Shown here one piece after another: positions 45,322 to 53,414 of a stretch of DNA of 64,000 bases. The first letter of the stretch is position 1, and the number at the start of each line of letters is the position of its first letter. Location of the stretch: the NCBI RefSeq assembly GCF_003201675.2, contig NZ_CP029287.2:682001-746000 (forward strand). Direction: 5' to 3'. This stretch comes from Metallosphaera hakonensis JCM 8857 = DSM 7519. GTDB lineage: Archaea > Thermoproteota > Thermoprotei_A > Sulfolobales > Sulfolobaceae. Position numbers and translations under genes: made by a program. Under the pieces are notes generated by a model, which ran no database searches, was not told where the DNA came from, and was given only the letters and a program-made list of their open reading frames with translations.

Positions 45322-46233
45322 ATGAAATGCGTTAAGGTACCCAGGCGCGATCTAAGTCAGGTTAAGATACCTAAGGCACCTGGGTATGACATAGTTTTTG
45401 AGGGAGACTTCGCTCTAATACCAATCATAGAGGATGTCAAGGGCTTGGAGGTAGTTGAATGTCTTCCTAAGAAGAGAGATGTAACACCTAGATTGAACGA
45501 GATTGTTAACGGCATATCATCGTTCTATATTATTGGCGACATCATGGTATTATCGCCTAAGAATGAACTCCCTAGGGAAACGCTTCAAAAGATACTTGAC
45601 ATGTACAAAGTGAGGAGCATTTATGTGAAAAAGAGGGTAAGCGGGGAGCTGAGGGTTAGCGAGCTAATCCATTTAGCTGGTGAAAAAAGAACAACCACCA
45701 CGTTTTCAGAGAATGGGATCAAGTACTTTGTTAATATATCAAAGGTTTACGTTAATCCATCCATGGCAACGGAAAGGATAAAGATGGCTGAAGTCATCCC
45801 TCCAGGGAGTATAGTCCTCGATGCTTTCACTGGATATGGGGCTCTGGCGCTACATCTGGCCAAAAGGTTGGGTTACGCGGTCGCCGGAGACTTAAATTTA
45901 GACGGTCTGCTTATGGCATTAGTTTCAGTGAAGATGAACTCGAAGAAGATACTTGTGGATTTAGTTCAATATGACGCTAAACATCTTCCATTTAGAGGGA
46001 GGGTCTTCGACTGGGTTATTGGGGATAATCCCACAATGATAATGGATTTCATAGACGAGATGTGCAGAGTTGGTAAGACCTTAGTTATCTACAAATTGGG
46101 TAGACTTGAGGAGGGTTGGGAAAGAGTAAACGACTACTCCAAGGATCTCGTTATCATGAAGAGGCTTATCAGATGCAATGAAAACAACGTCGATCTCTCC
46201 TTCCCTGAGTCTGGGCACCAGGTCTCTTCTTAG
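45322..46233 (+). CDS. trm5: Trm5-like tRNA (guanine-N1) methyltransferase
   Basis: About 303 aa from this start. The N-terminus VKVPRRDLSQVKIPKAPG, then YFVNISKVYVNPSMATERIK and motif I IVLDAFTGYGALALHLAKR, place it with Trm5/Met-10+ enzymes that make m1G37 or wyosine precursors in tRNA. The NPP-type motif is replaced by GDNPTMIMDF. The open frame extends to 45247 inside the flavoprotein gene, but homology starts at 45322. Its 3' end overlaps the convergent DUF371 gene by about 150 bp. Confidence 0.78.
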   Translation: MKCVKVPRRDLSQVKIPKAPGYDIVFEGDFALIPIIEDVKGLEVVECLPKKRDVTPRLNEIVNGISSFYIIGDIMVLSPKNELPRETLQKILDMYKVRSIYVKKRVSGELRVSELIHLAGEKRTTTTFSENGIKYFVNISKVYVNPSMATERIKMAEVIPPGSIVLDAFTGYGALALHLAKRLGYAVAGDLNLDGLLMALVSVKMNSKKILVDLVQYDAKHLPFRGRVFDWVIGDNPTMIMDFIDEMCRVGKTLVIYKLGRLEEGWERVNDYSKDLVIMKRLIRCNENNVDLSFPESGHQVSS

Positions 46234-46581
46234 GTCCCTTGCCGATTTGTCTGCCTTGATCAATATTGTTCCATCGGAGATGAAATCCGACTTTCTAACT
46301 ACCATCTTGATGTCAGAGCTAAAGGTAAGCCTATCGCTCCCTCTTCCTTTAATGACCTCAATCATGTCATCCTTGATTATGACAAGATATCCGTAACCTT
46401 CTTGTCGCAATATTCTTTTTACTTCTTCAGATAAGTGAATTGCCCCTTTGTCTGCACTGATACAAATAATGCAGTCTCCTCTTGGAGTAAGGAAGTCCTC
46501 TCTGGTTATCTCAAGGGTAGTTCTATGTCTGGCCAAAACGTTCTTATGACCGAAACACGTGATGTGATCAGTGGCTATCAT
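46081..46581 (-). CDS. DUF371 archaeal protein
   Basis: This 166-aa protein begins with the DUF371 signature: ITCFGHKNVLARHRTTLEIT followed by REDFLTPRGDCIICISADKG. It also has the ADKSARDLRRDLVPRL end of the domain. The function is unknown; the family is archaeal with a eukaryotic minority. About 25-30 residues extend past the domain because the stop codon lies inside the antisense Trm5-like gene. It is the last gene of a minus-strand RNA-related operon. Confidence 0.8.
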   Translation of the reverse strand: MIATDHITCFGHKNVLARHRTTLEITREDFLTPRGDCIICISADKGAIHLSEEVKRILRQEGYGYLVIIKDDMIEVIKGRGSDRLTFSSDIKMVVRKSDFISDGTILIKADKSARDLRRDLVPRLREGEIDVVFIASDKPLHDNEILGVVVYSFPTLLKSTQFVDN

Positions 46582-46828
46582 TTCTCCTCAGTATGAAAGT
46601 TCTTCCCCTAACTTCGACTAACTCACTCTCTGTTTCTCTTGCCGTAATTTCTGCAGTCTTCCATCTATCAAGCGACTTATCAAGTAACTTTACCTTAACT
46701 ATCCCGTGATCCTTTAGGCATCTTCTTATTTCGTCTTTAACTCCTTCGGTTAATCCCATCTTCCCTATCCTTATGTCTGCTCCTTCCGATCTTACTTCCT
46801 TTAAGTCTCGTTGGGTTCCTTGTGTCAT
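46568..46828 (-). CDS. CRM-domain (YhbY-like) RNA-binding protein
   Basis: About 86 aa from the ATG at 46828. The CRM hallmarks are DIRIGKMGLTEGVKDEIRRC, KVKLLDK and a trailing basic strand. In bacteria YhbY binds pre-50S particles, and archaeal members probably act in ribosome biogenesis. It overlaps the upstream RNase P component 4 gene by about 90 nt and the downstream DUF371 gene by 14 nt. It could also start at 46846. Confidence 0.78.
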   Translation of the reverse strand: MTQGTQRDLKEVRSEGADIRIGKMGLTEGVKDEIRRCLKDHGIVKVKLLDKSLDRWKTAEITARETESELVEVRGRTFILRRNDSH

Positions 46829-47108
46829 ATCTTCTAATCCACCCACAAGTTAAGCATACCCTGATTAAAATCTTTGATCTTATCCTCCTTCGCTCTGTGA
46901 TACCTGGAATTAGAGGGGTGTGACATTTTCGGCAAAAAGTCCTCTTATAGCGGAGTGGGATCTTTACTCTAGCTTTAGACGCATATTGCAGTGCCAGATT
47001 AACGTATTCTCGTGAAAGATCCATGTCCCCCCTTTTAGCCAACTCCATTGCCATTTCAATAAGCTTCATTGCCCTTTCCAGTATTGCTCCTCTTTTCAAC
47101 GAATCCAT
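46737..47108 (-). CDS. rnp4: RNase P protein component 4 (Rpp21-like)
   Basis: This 123-aa protein has a helical N-terminus (ERAMKLIEMAMELAKRGDMD), then the zinc-binding pair FCRKCHTPLIPG and RVCLTCGWIRRY. This is the order expected for archaeal Rpp21. It is part of the RNase P holoenzyme that matures tRNA 5' ends. A basic 25-residue tail follows the domain and overlaps the CRM gene in another frame. It is divergent from nep1 with 45 bp between starts. Confidence 0.9.
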   Translation of the reverse strand: MDSLKRGAILERAMKLIEMAMELAKRGDMDLSREYVNLALQYASKARVKIPLRYKRTFCRKCHTPLIPGITERRRIRSKILIRVCLTCGWIRRYDTRNPTRLKGSKIGRSRHKDREDGINRRS

Positions 47109-47153
47109 TTTAGGACAATCATTTTTAATCTTACATGAAGTCCTTATCGGAAG

Positions 47154-47783
47154 ATGGACATAATTCTCCTGGAGGCGTCATTGGAACTCGTACCACCAGA
47201 AATAAGGAGCCATCCAAGTGTTACCAAGAACGCCAAGAGAGTGGGGAAGGACCCTTCAGAGGTGTTACTGGATATATCTCTTCACTACCATGCAATGCAA
47301 GGTCTTAGCTATCGAGAGAAGAGAGGAAGACCAGACATTGTTCATTCGGCCCTAGTTATGACCCTGACCGATCCAGGATTTAGTGGCGAGATATTAATAC
47401 ACACAATCGATTCCAAGATAATCAAAGTCTCCAAGGACATGAGGCCCCCAAAAAATTACCTTAGATTTGTGGGATTGATGGAACAGCTCCTAGTTCACGG
47501 ACGAGTCCCTGTAGACGGGCCACCGTTAATGGAGGTAACGTCTCTAAGGTTAGAGGATGTAATAAAAGATAGGGGCCTAATTCTTCTTGACGAACAGGGA
47601 AAAAGGATATCCAAGGAATCTCTCTGCACTTCGTCAGAATATATAGGAATAGGGGCATATCCGCACGGAGAGTTTAGCCCAGAAGTAAGAAAGATGTCTA
47701 AGGCGAACTTCTCCATTAGCGGACATGTTTTGGAAACCCAACACGTACTATGTAGGCTCATCTCTGCCTGTGCTCAGGACTGA
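47154..47783 (+). CDS. nep1: Ribosome biogenesis methyltransferase Nep1/Emg1
   Basis: This 209-aa SPOUT enzyme opens with IILLEASLELVPPEI, has GRPDIVHSALVMTLTDPG with the family's RPDIVH motif, and ends in ISGHVLETQHVLCRLI with the SAM-binding knot region YIGIGAYPHGEFS. Nep1 methylates N1 of a pseudouridine in small-subunit rRNA. It sits opposite the RNase P/CRM/DUF371 operon, giving an RNA-processing cluster. Its stop overlaps the next minus-strand gene by 10 bp. Confidence 0.93.
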   Translation: MDIILLEASLELVPPEIRSHPSVTKNAKRVGKDPSEVLLDISLHYHAMQGLSYREKRGRPDIVHSALVMTLTDPGFSGEILIHTIDSKIIKVSKDMRPPKNYLRFVGLMEQLLVHGRVPVDGPPLMEVTSLRLEDVIKDRGLILLDEQGKRISKESLCTSSEYIGIGAYPHGEFSPEVRKMSKANFSISGHVLETQHVLCRLISACAQD

Positions 47784-48355
47784 TTTGCTATTCTGGCCTT
47801 GGCGTATATTATCCCTCCAGGGGAGGGTACAAGTTCAACAATGTTAAACCCGTAGCTCTCGACTATCTTCTTGAAAACAAGGGACGCACAGAACGTTGAT
47901 TCCAAGCTAAATCCTGTGCCTGTGAGTCGGAGCTCAAAATCATCGTTTTCCAGTTTTCTTATCTTTAAATCCTTAATTGGAAGAGCCGACTTAACGCTCT
48001 CATAAACATTCATAAGTTCTTCAAGGGATGAAGCTCTAGATCTCAGGTAAGAGGCAACCTGCATCCCTGCTCCTTCACAAATGGATTGGAAACCTTTCTG
48101 ATCTTTTTCATAGGCCAGCTTCGCGAGCGTCTCAATATACCATGACGTCACGGGCACTATGTCCAGATCTCTAAACACCTTATACAATTCCACTATCTCC
48201 TGCAGTTTGGTCGAGTCCTCGCCCATCTTTATCATTTCTAGCATTGCCCTAAGTGCGAGGTTTGTTAAGGAGTAAATAGTATAACCTCTGCTCTTTGCCT
48301 CCTTCTCTATCTCCTTGATTAGATCGCTATCAGCAGCTATATTTATCCTGCCCAA
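47774..48355 (-). CDS. Ribbon-helix-helix-like conserved protein
   Basis: This 193-aa protein begins with INIAADSDLIKEIEKEAKSR and SLTNLALRAMLEMI, an arrangement like the ribbon-helix-helix DNA-binding fold. A helical middle and a beta-rich C-terminal domain (DFELRLTGTGFSLESTFCAS) follow; I do not recognise that domain. The start is TTG at 48355, about 28 nt after ATTATAATG on the minus strand. A regulatory role is plausible but not shown. Confidence 0.6.
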   Translation of the reverse strand: MGRINIAADSDLIKEIEKEAKSRGYTIYSLTNLALRAMLEMIKMGEDSTKLQEIVELYKVFRDLDIVPVTSWYIETLAKLAYEKDQKGFQSICEGAGMQVASYLRSRASSLEELMNVYESVKSALPIKDLKIRKLENDDFELRLTGTGFSLESTFCASLVFKKIVESYGFNIVELVPSPGGIIYAKARIANQS

Positions 48356-48437
48356 CTATGTTCACAAATATACACATTATAATACTTTATAAAATCTTTG
48401 TAATGTATTTTACTAAGGATATCTAGTTTAGACATGC
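48356..48437. promoter_or_regulatory. Upstream region of the RHH-like gene
   Basis: AT-rich stretch containing the minus-strand TATA-like ATTATAATG (about 48379-48387). The rest of the gap to the CDF gene at 48840 holds one small gene at 48438-48584 and about 255 bp of AT-rich DNA with nothing else recognisable. Confidence 0.3.
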
Positions 48438-48584
48438 CTAATGTGGTGTAAAAGCTATTATATCGAATATAATAAATAAAATTAGAGCTATAATGAATCC
48501 CCCTAGATACCAGTTGCCATCTTTGAACAGAGCTTTTATGAGATCAACTAATCCGTTTATTTCATTTTCCTTTTTGGAGCTCAT
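48438..48584 (-). CDS. Small single-pass membrane protein, 48 aa
   Basis: A 48-codon minus-strand frame from ATG 48584 to TAG 48440-48438 encodes a polar, charged N-terminus (MSSKKENEINGLVDLIKALF), a short linker with Trp-Tyr, and one strong membrane helix (LGGFIIALILFIIFDIIAF). GTTTTTAATTATG about 25 nt upstream could be its TATA region. The tail-anchored layout recalls Sec61-beta-like small proteins, but the Sec61-beta motif is not clear. The codon pattern and hydrophobic block make chance unlikely. Confidence 0.55.
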   Translation of the reverse strand: MSSKKENEINGLVDLIKALFKDGNWYLGGFIIALILFIIFDIIAFTPH

Positions 48585-48839
48585 GAGTAATGATAGGCTA
48601 TCATAATTAAAAACTTATCTTCATTAATTCTAGAATAATTTCATTAACAACGTGAAGGCTAAACAAGCGACGACATATCATCAATTTTCGAGAAAGATGG
48701 TGTAATCGTTCTTCTATATTCGTGATAATGGATTGAGGAAAATTCGTTTAACGTACTTAATCCTCCTAATAGGTTCGAATCCAATAGATTATTAAGTACC
48801 AGGTGTTATATTAATGGTGGTAGAGAGTGGTGATGGAAT

Positions 48840-49288
48840 TTGTTTCCTTTGGAGAAAATCAATTCTTTGTCAAAGGTATTTCTTTTGTCGGGGCTATCTT
48901 TAGCTCCGTTATCCGTAGTTGAACTTTACTATGGTAGAGAGTTCTCCTCTTACATTTTACTGGAAGATGGATATCATGGGCTAACAGATGCCACAGTTGC
49001 TATTTTGCTATCGCTGGTCTTGAGGGTATTGAATAGGAGGTCTAGGAAATTTCCATGGGGACTCTATAATGCTGAGAGCTTGGTCTTGATGTTTACTTCA
49101 ATATTGATAGCCTACTACTCGCTACAGGCCTTGATTGGGAGCGTGAATAGCGAGCCTGAAGTACCCAAATGGACTTCAATAATTACTTCGGTAGGGGCTT
49201 TAATCTCCTTGGGAACTTATCTTACCGAGCGTAAATATAACTGGCTTCAACTTGCCAGAAGTGATATTGCACATAGTAAACTGGACGT
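48840..49288 (+). pseudogene. Cation diffusion facilitator, 5' part (interrupted by IS)
   Basis: This frame encodes the N-terminal half of a CDF metal exporter: LLEDGYHGLTDATVAILLSL holds the HxxxD site of helix 2 and SDIAHSKLD the HxxxD site of helix 5. The frame is cut at codon 149/150 by an IS5-like element, with the second half at 50664-51129. Joining the halves through the ACGT target site gives a continuous frame (K-L-D-V-F-L-E-T-V) of about 304 aa, the normal CDF size. The start is TTG at 48840. The intact transporter would export Zn, Fe, Mn or similar ions. Confidence 0.88.
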
Positions 49289-50659
49289 GACGTTGTCCAG
49301 GTTAAGCAAAATTGAAATATTATTATAACTATAATATTTCGAATCATGTTATTATGCACTAAATATAATCGTGATGAACAATATAATCTGGGTTAACGAA
49401 TTTGATTTAAATAATTGTGCAGGGGGCAATAAATTCTCTGAACGAGTTGAACGGGTCGTCGAGGTCGGAACCTCAATTTGAGGGTAATATTAATAGGGGA
49501 TTGGGTCGAGGTAATATCATGGAAAAGGTGCTCCATACCGAGAAGGACGTCCTGTTGAAGGCGAATGGGGTTTTCCCGTGGGAGAAGTTCAGGGAGAGGT
49601 TGGAGTCGCTCTACCGCAGAAAGCCCAAGTGGGACGTGATCCTGCTCTTCAAGACCCTCCTGATCAAGTACGTCTACGACATATCCTGGAACAACCTGGA
49701 GGGGGAGATAAGGGATAGTCAGAAGTTCAGGGAGTTCCTTGGGGAGAAGGTACCTCCCAAGAGCACGGTCTTCCTGTTCTACAAGAAGCTTCATGAGACC
49801 GTGAAGGGAGAGGAGGTCATGTGGACCACGCTCATGGTCGAGCTCAACTCACTTGATGAGGTCATAAAAAGGTACCAAGAGAAGGGCTTCGAACTGCAGG
49901 TGGGGAGAGAAAAAACGACGAGTACGAAGAGTACTACGTGATGGACACGTTCTTCCGGGAGGCCTATCCAGGAAAGAGGAGCCTCCAGACAGGGCTCGAG
50001 AAGATCTCCCTTGACATAAGGGAGACCCGGTTCCCAGACGAACTATCCCTCATGGCCCACTCGGTCAACAAGCTCAAGCACTTCGCGACCTCAAGGAAGT
50101 ACAGGGGGAGTTGGGGCATGAAGCGGGGCAAAGCCTACTACGGTCATAAGGTATGCAACCTTGTGGAGAGGAAAACTAACCTGGTGAGGGACTTCAAGGT
50201 AGGGTTAGCGAACCTCAGCGACCTCAAGTTCTCCTTCCCCAAGGACAAGCTCATGGGGGACAGGGCGTGGTCCTCGAGGAAGGACGTCCTGGTCAAGGGA
50301 GTGAGCGCTGCGAGACTACCTGTGGAGGGGAGCGGTGTGAGGATCAGGGAAGGCGTGGCCTCTTCGACCACCGAGAGGGGAGAGGTCGTGGAGGTCTTCT
50401 TCCTGAACCTCTATCGCGACCTCGAGGTGCTCCTGACCAGGATCAGGACTAAGATCGCGATCAATTGACGTACGCCTCCTCGAGATCCTCCTCAGCCAGG
50501 GGCATTGAAAAATTTATCTCAAAATTGTACAATTATTTCTATATGATCTGAAGAATATAGATTATATTACTCGTTATAGTTAAATTTTATACATAATTAC
50601 ATGAAATGAAATATTATAGTCACGATAATATTTCAATTTTGCTTAACCTGGACAACGTC
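49289..50659 (+). mobile_element. IS5-like insertion sequence in the CDF gene
   Basis: The 1371-bp element is bounded by inverted repeats. The left end GACGTTGTCCAGGTTAAGCA (49289 on) is matched by the reverse complement of the right end, perfectly for 35 bp and imperfectly to about 75 bp. The flanking 4-bp target duplication is ACGT (49285-49288 and 50660-50663). It contains one transposase in two overlapping frames. The perfect ends and exact target repeat indicate recent insertion. Confidence 0.92.
49417..50468 (+). CDS. IS5-family DDE transposase, two overlapping frames
   Basis: The first frame (49417-49941) gives an IS5-type N-terminal domain (PKWDVILLFKTLLIKYVYDI, SKFREFLGEKVPPKSTVFLF-like). 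The second (49938-50468, open upstream to at least 49905) supplies the DDE core: YVMDTFFREA (first Asp), KLMGDRAWSSRK (second Asp) and a Glu-bearing helix near EVVEVFFLNLYRDLE. The frames overlap at six As (49910-49915); a -1 shift there joins them. This could be programmed frameshifting, known in some IS families, or a mutation. The probable true N-terminus is the ATG at 49519. Confidence 0.82.
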
Positions 50660-50663
50660 ACGT

Positions 50664-51129
50664 GTTCTTGGAAACTGTGAGCGGACTAGGGCTAGTACTG
50701 GATAATTATTACGTCTCTTTGGGAATAGTAGCGTCTATTGTTGTCTTAATAATGATGGACGTCATTAAGGTATTGAAGGATGCAGTACTTTCGCTAATAG
50801 GGGCAAGTTGCAACTGTGAACTAAGCGACAGGATCCGAATAGTTTTAGAGGGGTTCAATATTGACGTAAGAAAAATCTACATCAGGAGGGTTGGCTCTTT
50901 CTATTCAGTGTACGTTATAGTTGGAATTCCTTCCTTAACTCCTTTAATTGAGGCCTATAGGATTAGGAAGAGAATTCGAAGAATTGTAAAAACTTTCGAT
51001 AGTGTAGTGATGGTAGATATAAAGATGGTGCCCAAGAAAATACATGAAAATGAAGTTCAGAGACTTAGTGGAACTAATGAGAAGATTCGGGCCGAATACA
51101 GAGTTAATAGGGAAACTAAAAGGAGTTAG
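50664..51129 (+). pseudogene. Cation diffusion facilitator, 3' part
   Basis: This is the second half of the CDF gene at 48840. It has helix 5/6 (VSGLGLVLDNYYVSLGIVAS, VVLIMMDVIKVLKDAVLSLI) and the cytoplasmic C-terminal domain (IRIVLEGFNIDVRKIYIRRV, VVMVDIKMVPKKI). An in-frame GTG at 50662 could start a truncated product, but without the first four helices it would not transport. It overlaps the 51044 gene by 86 nt. Confidence 0.85.
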
Positions 51130-51775
51130 CCCCAGAGAAGTCGAAAATTACTTGGCCCAAGTTAAGCACCTGAGCTTTACACCATTACAGTCAAACAATC
51201 ACATTAGAGTTAAACTTCAAACCGGAGCTATGGAGCCCAATTACGTAAGGTTGAGTATAAAGGGTAAGTTATCAATGATTTTCTCTAATAACGGAGCGCC
51301 AGTGATTAAACTGGAAAACTTCTCTGGAAATCCTGAGGCCTATAACATTAATGATGATTCATGGAGAATGGACGCTGACACGATTTTTGAGCCTCTTGTA
51401 TATGAATATCAATATGAAGGTGAGTTAGAACCTATTCCTATCTCCAGGTTCCACAGCACCAAGACTATGAACGAACTTCTTATTTCGTCCCTCAATATTG
51501 GAACTATACAGGGCTTCATAGTGGACTATGGAAAAAGAGACTTCGTTCTACTAATAGCTACTCCTTATACAGAGATCAAGGAGAACCTACAGCTTCTACC
51601 CTTCATAAGATATTGTATGTGGTTGAAGGATAACGAAGGAACTGCCTTCCTTATGGAGTTCTCGATTCCTGAGAAAAATCTCAAGGAGGTCATGGAGGTT
51701 ATTCATGAAATCAAGACCCGCGCTTTAGTTCTCTTGGCCACTCCAACCTTTGATTTGGTCAAACCAGTCATTTAA
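51044..51775 (+). CDS. Conserved 243-aa protein with HTH-like start
   Basis: I do not recognise this family. The N-terminus (FRDLVELMRRFGPNTELIGK, LKGVSPREVENYLAQ) looks like a helix-turn-helix, and it resembles the start of the unrelated-looking gene at 40325. The remainder is alpha/beta with no metal or nucleotide motif. It overlaps the CDF 3' part by 86 nt, so it was in the CDF transcript before the IS insertion. It may have been the CDF's regulator; this is inference. Confidence 0.6.
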   Translation: MKMKFRDLVELMRRFGPNTELIGKLKGVSPREVENYLAQVKHLSFTPLQSNNHIRVKLQTGAMEPNYVRLSIKGKLSMIFSNNGAPVIKLENFSGNPEAYNINDDSWRMDADTIFEPLVYEYQYEGELEPIPISRFHSTKTMNELLISSLNIGTIQGFIVDYGKRDFVLLIATPYTEIKENLQLLPFIRYCMWLKDNEGTAFLMEFSIPEKNLKEVMEVIHEIKTRALVLLATPTFDLVKPVI

Positions 51776-51789
51776 CTTAACTGGGGTGA

Positions 51790-52005
51790 GAGAGCGGAAG
51801 TCCCCTTCCTTGACGGTAAACCCAAAGTCATTCAACTAAATATAGTGGTGATTTATAAATCTGCACAATCCTGTAAATGATGAAAAATGATGAAAGAGAA
51901 CGACTTTATCTAAATTCCATAAAATAAACGTAATGTTTCGCTATTTTACAAGCATCTATAAGAAAATATGATTAGACCTGATCTTGGATCTATTTCAATA
52001 CGTTG
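51790..52005. repeat. Diverged AT-rich element related to 3598-3975
   Basis: CTTGACGGTAAACCCAAAGT, then CATTCAACTAAATATA, matches TTCACGGTAGACCCAAAATC then ATTTAACTAAATATA at 3613 on. Farther in, GACTTTATCTAA matches GATTTTATCTAA, and the right side has ATTAGACCTGATCTTGGATC resembling ATTAGTTCTGAGAATGGATATTGGATC at 3925 on. It fills the gap between two convergent gene ends and codes for nothing visible. Confidence 0.4.
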
Positions 52006-52012
52006 CTTTTCC

Positions 52013-52879
52013 TTAAATTACATCAATAGACTTAACTAAGGGTAAAAGTCCCCTCTCATGGGTTAGCTCAAAGAACCTGTGTAACCCATTCAATACCATG
52101 TCTTGGGGCACGTTGTATTCTTGGATATCAGCCCATATCGTTTTCTCTACAATCTCCTTGTCCATGTTTACGCCCTGAGCCTCGCTCATCAGCTCGACAT
52201 CCCTAGGGATAACCTTCTCAAGGTTCTTTTCTGCGAATCTCTTGCTCTTTTCGTACAACTGCTTGAAACTCACTGCTACCTCCTTCCCCACATCCTTAGA
52301 TATTACCACTGTTCCCATGGGCATTGGGGCATCCTTGGATATTTTAGACCACATCTCCCACATACTGGTAATTACGTATGGTTTAATTCCGAGTTTCTTC
52401 ATGGCATACATCATCTTTATCTCATGTACAGCTACTAGAACGTCCCCCTGTTTTCCCAAGGCTTTAATCTCATCCAATACTCTAGGAATTATAACTAGTT
52501 TCCCATATTTACCTACAAGTAGCCTATACAGTGTGAAGGCTGATGTATTGGGTCCGTGTACAATCAAGGTGGATTTTTTCAAATCCTCAGTCTTCATCTC
52601 GTTCATAGCCAGGACTGGCATGCCGGTTATACCGTCTATAGCCGTGGCAACGGCGTTACCCAGAATGAAGAAGTCATCCTGAATGTATGGGTACATGGCA
52701 GCTGAAGGAACTGACACATCAACGGATTTTGTCAGCACTTTCATATTCACATCTTGGACCGTAGGTATGATTTCAAATTCTAGATTTATTCCATCCTCCT
52801 TTACCCAACCCTCCATCATAGGGATAAATGGGTAAAGATCTCCCGAGTCAGCCAATGCACCAATCTTTATTGTTACCAT
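52013..52879 (-). CDS. MqnA/MqnD-fold (PBP2-like) protein
   Basis: This 288-aa protein has the periplasmic-binding-like fold of the VitK2_biosynth family: IKIGALADSGDLYPFIPMME, DVNMKVLTKSVDVSVPSAAM and TLIVHGPNTSAFTLYRLLVG. MqnD makes 1,4-dihydroxy-6-naphthoate in futalosine menaquinone synthesis. Sulfolobales use other quinones (caldariellaquinone types), so the true substrate is uncertain. No signal peptide is present. A minus-strand TATA-like TTTTTATCC about 25 nt upstream fits the ATG at 52879. Confidence 0.68.
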   Translation of the reverse strand: MVTIKIGALADSGDLYPFIPMMEGWVKEDGINLEFEIIPTVQDVNMKVLTKSVDVSVPSAAMYPYIQDDFFILGNAVATAIDGITGMPVLAMNEMKTEDLKKSTLIVHGPNTSAFTLYRLLVGKYGKLVIIPRVLDEIKALGKQGDVLVAVHEIKMMYAMKKLGIKPYVITSMWEMWSKISKDAPMPMGTVVISKDVGKEVAVSFKQLYEKSKRFAEKNLEKVIPRDVELMSEAQGVNMDKEIVEKTIWADIQEYNVPQDMVLNGLHRFFELTHERGLLPLVKSIDVI

Positions 52880-52907
52880 GGGTTATAGAATATCCTGGTG
52901 GATAAAA

Positions 52908-53414
52908 ATGTTAGTTTGCGTCGCTTCAACCAATCCAGTTAAGCTAGAGGCAACAAGGGAAGCGTTGATTGAAATTGGAAAGGGCTGGGAAGTGAAAGGT
53001 GTTGAAGGAGAGTCGGGCGTTAGTGCCCAGCCCTGGTGCGATGAAACATTTTCGGGAGCTAAGGCTAGGGCCTACAAGGCTCTGCAAAATGAAGAATGTG
53101 AAATTGGACTGGGTATTGAGGGTGGAGTATGTTGGGAAAAAGGAAAGTTAATCGCATACGCGGTGATCTTTGCTGCAGATAGGGATAAAGAAAATTTCTC
53201 CTTTTCACCTAGCTTCACATTACCCAATGAAATTGGGAATTTGCTTATTAAAGGGAAGGAACTTGGTGAAGCCACCGATCTAATTTACGGTAAAGTTAAC
53301 TCGAAACATAAGGAAGGTGCGGTGGGTGTATTGACTAATATAGTGGATAGGAAAAGGCTTTATAGAGATGCCATTATACTTGCGCTTTATCCATTTTACA
53401 ACGGGAAGGAATGA
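52908..53414 (+). CDS. Inosine/xanthosine triphosphatase (DUF84/YjjX-like)
   Basis: About 168 aa from this ATG. The start LVCVASTNPVKLEATREALI, the central QPWCDETFSGAKARA, GLGIEGGVC and SKHKEGAVGVLTN segments match the DUF84 non-canonical NTP phosphatase family, which hydrolyses ITP and XTP. An open frame reaches 52878 but the extra ten residues are not family-like. It is divergent from the MqnA/D-fold gene, with 28 bp between the two starts. Confidence 0.88.
   Translation: MLVCVASTNPVKLEATREALIEIGKGWEVKGVEGESGVSAQPWCDETFSGAKARAYKALQNEECEIGLGIEGGVCWEKGKLIAYAVIFAADRDKENFSFSPSFTLPNEIGNLLIKGKELGEATDLIYGKVNSKHKEGAVGVLTNIVDRKRLYRDAIILALYPFYNGKE

Noticed and set aside
48750-48800. T-loop-like GGTTCGAATCC near 48773 as a tRNA
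   Set aside because: No acceptor, D or anticodon stem can be folded around it.
49938-50468. Independent second transposase gene
   Set aside because: Its motifs complete the N-terminal domain encoded just upstream, and both lie within one pair of inverted ends.
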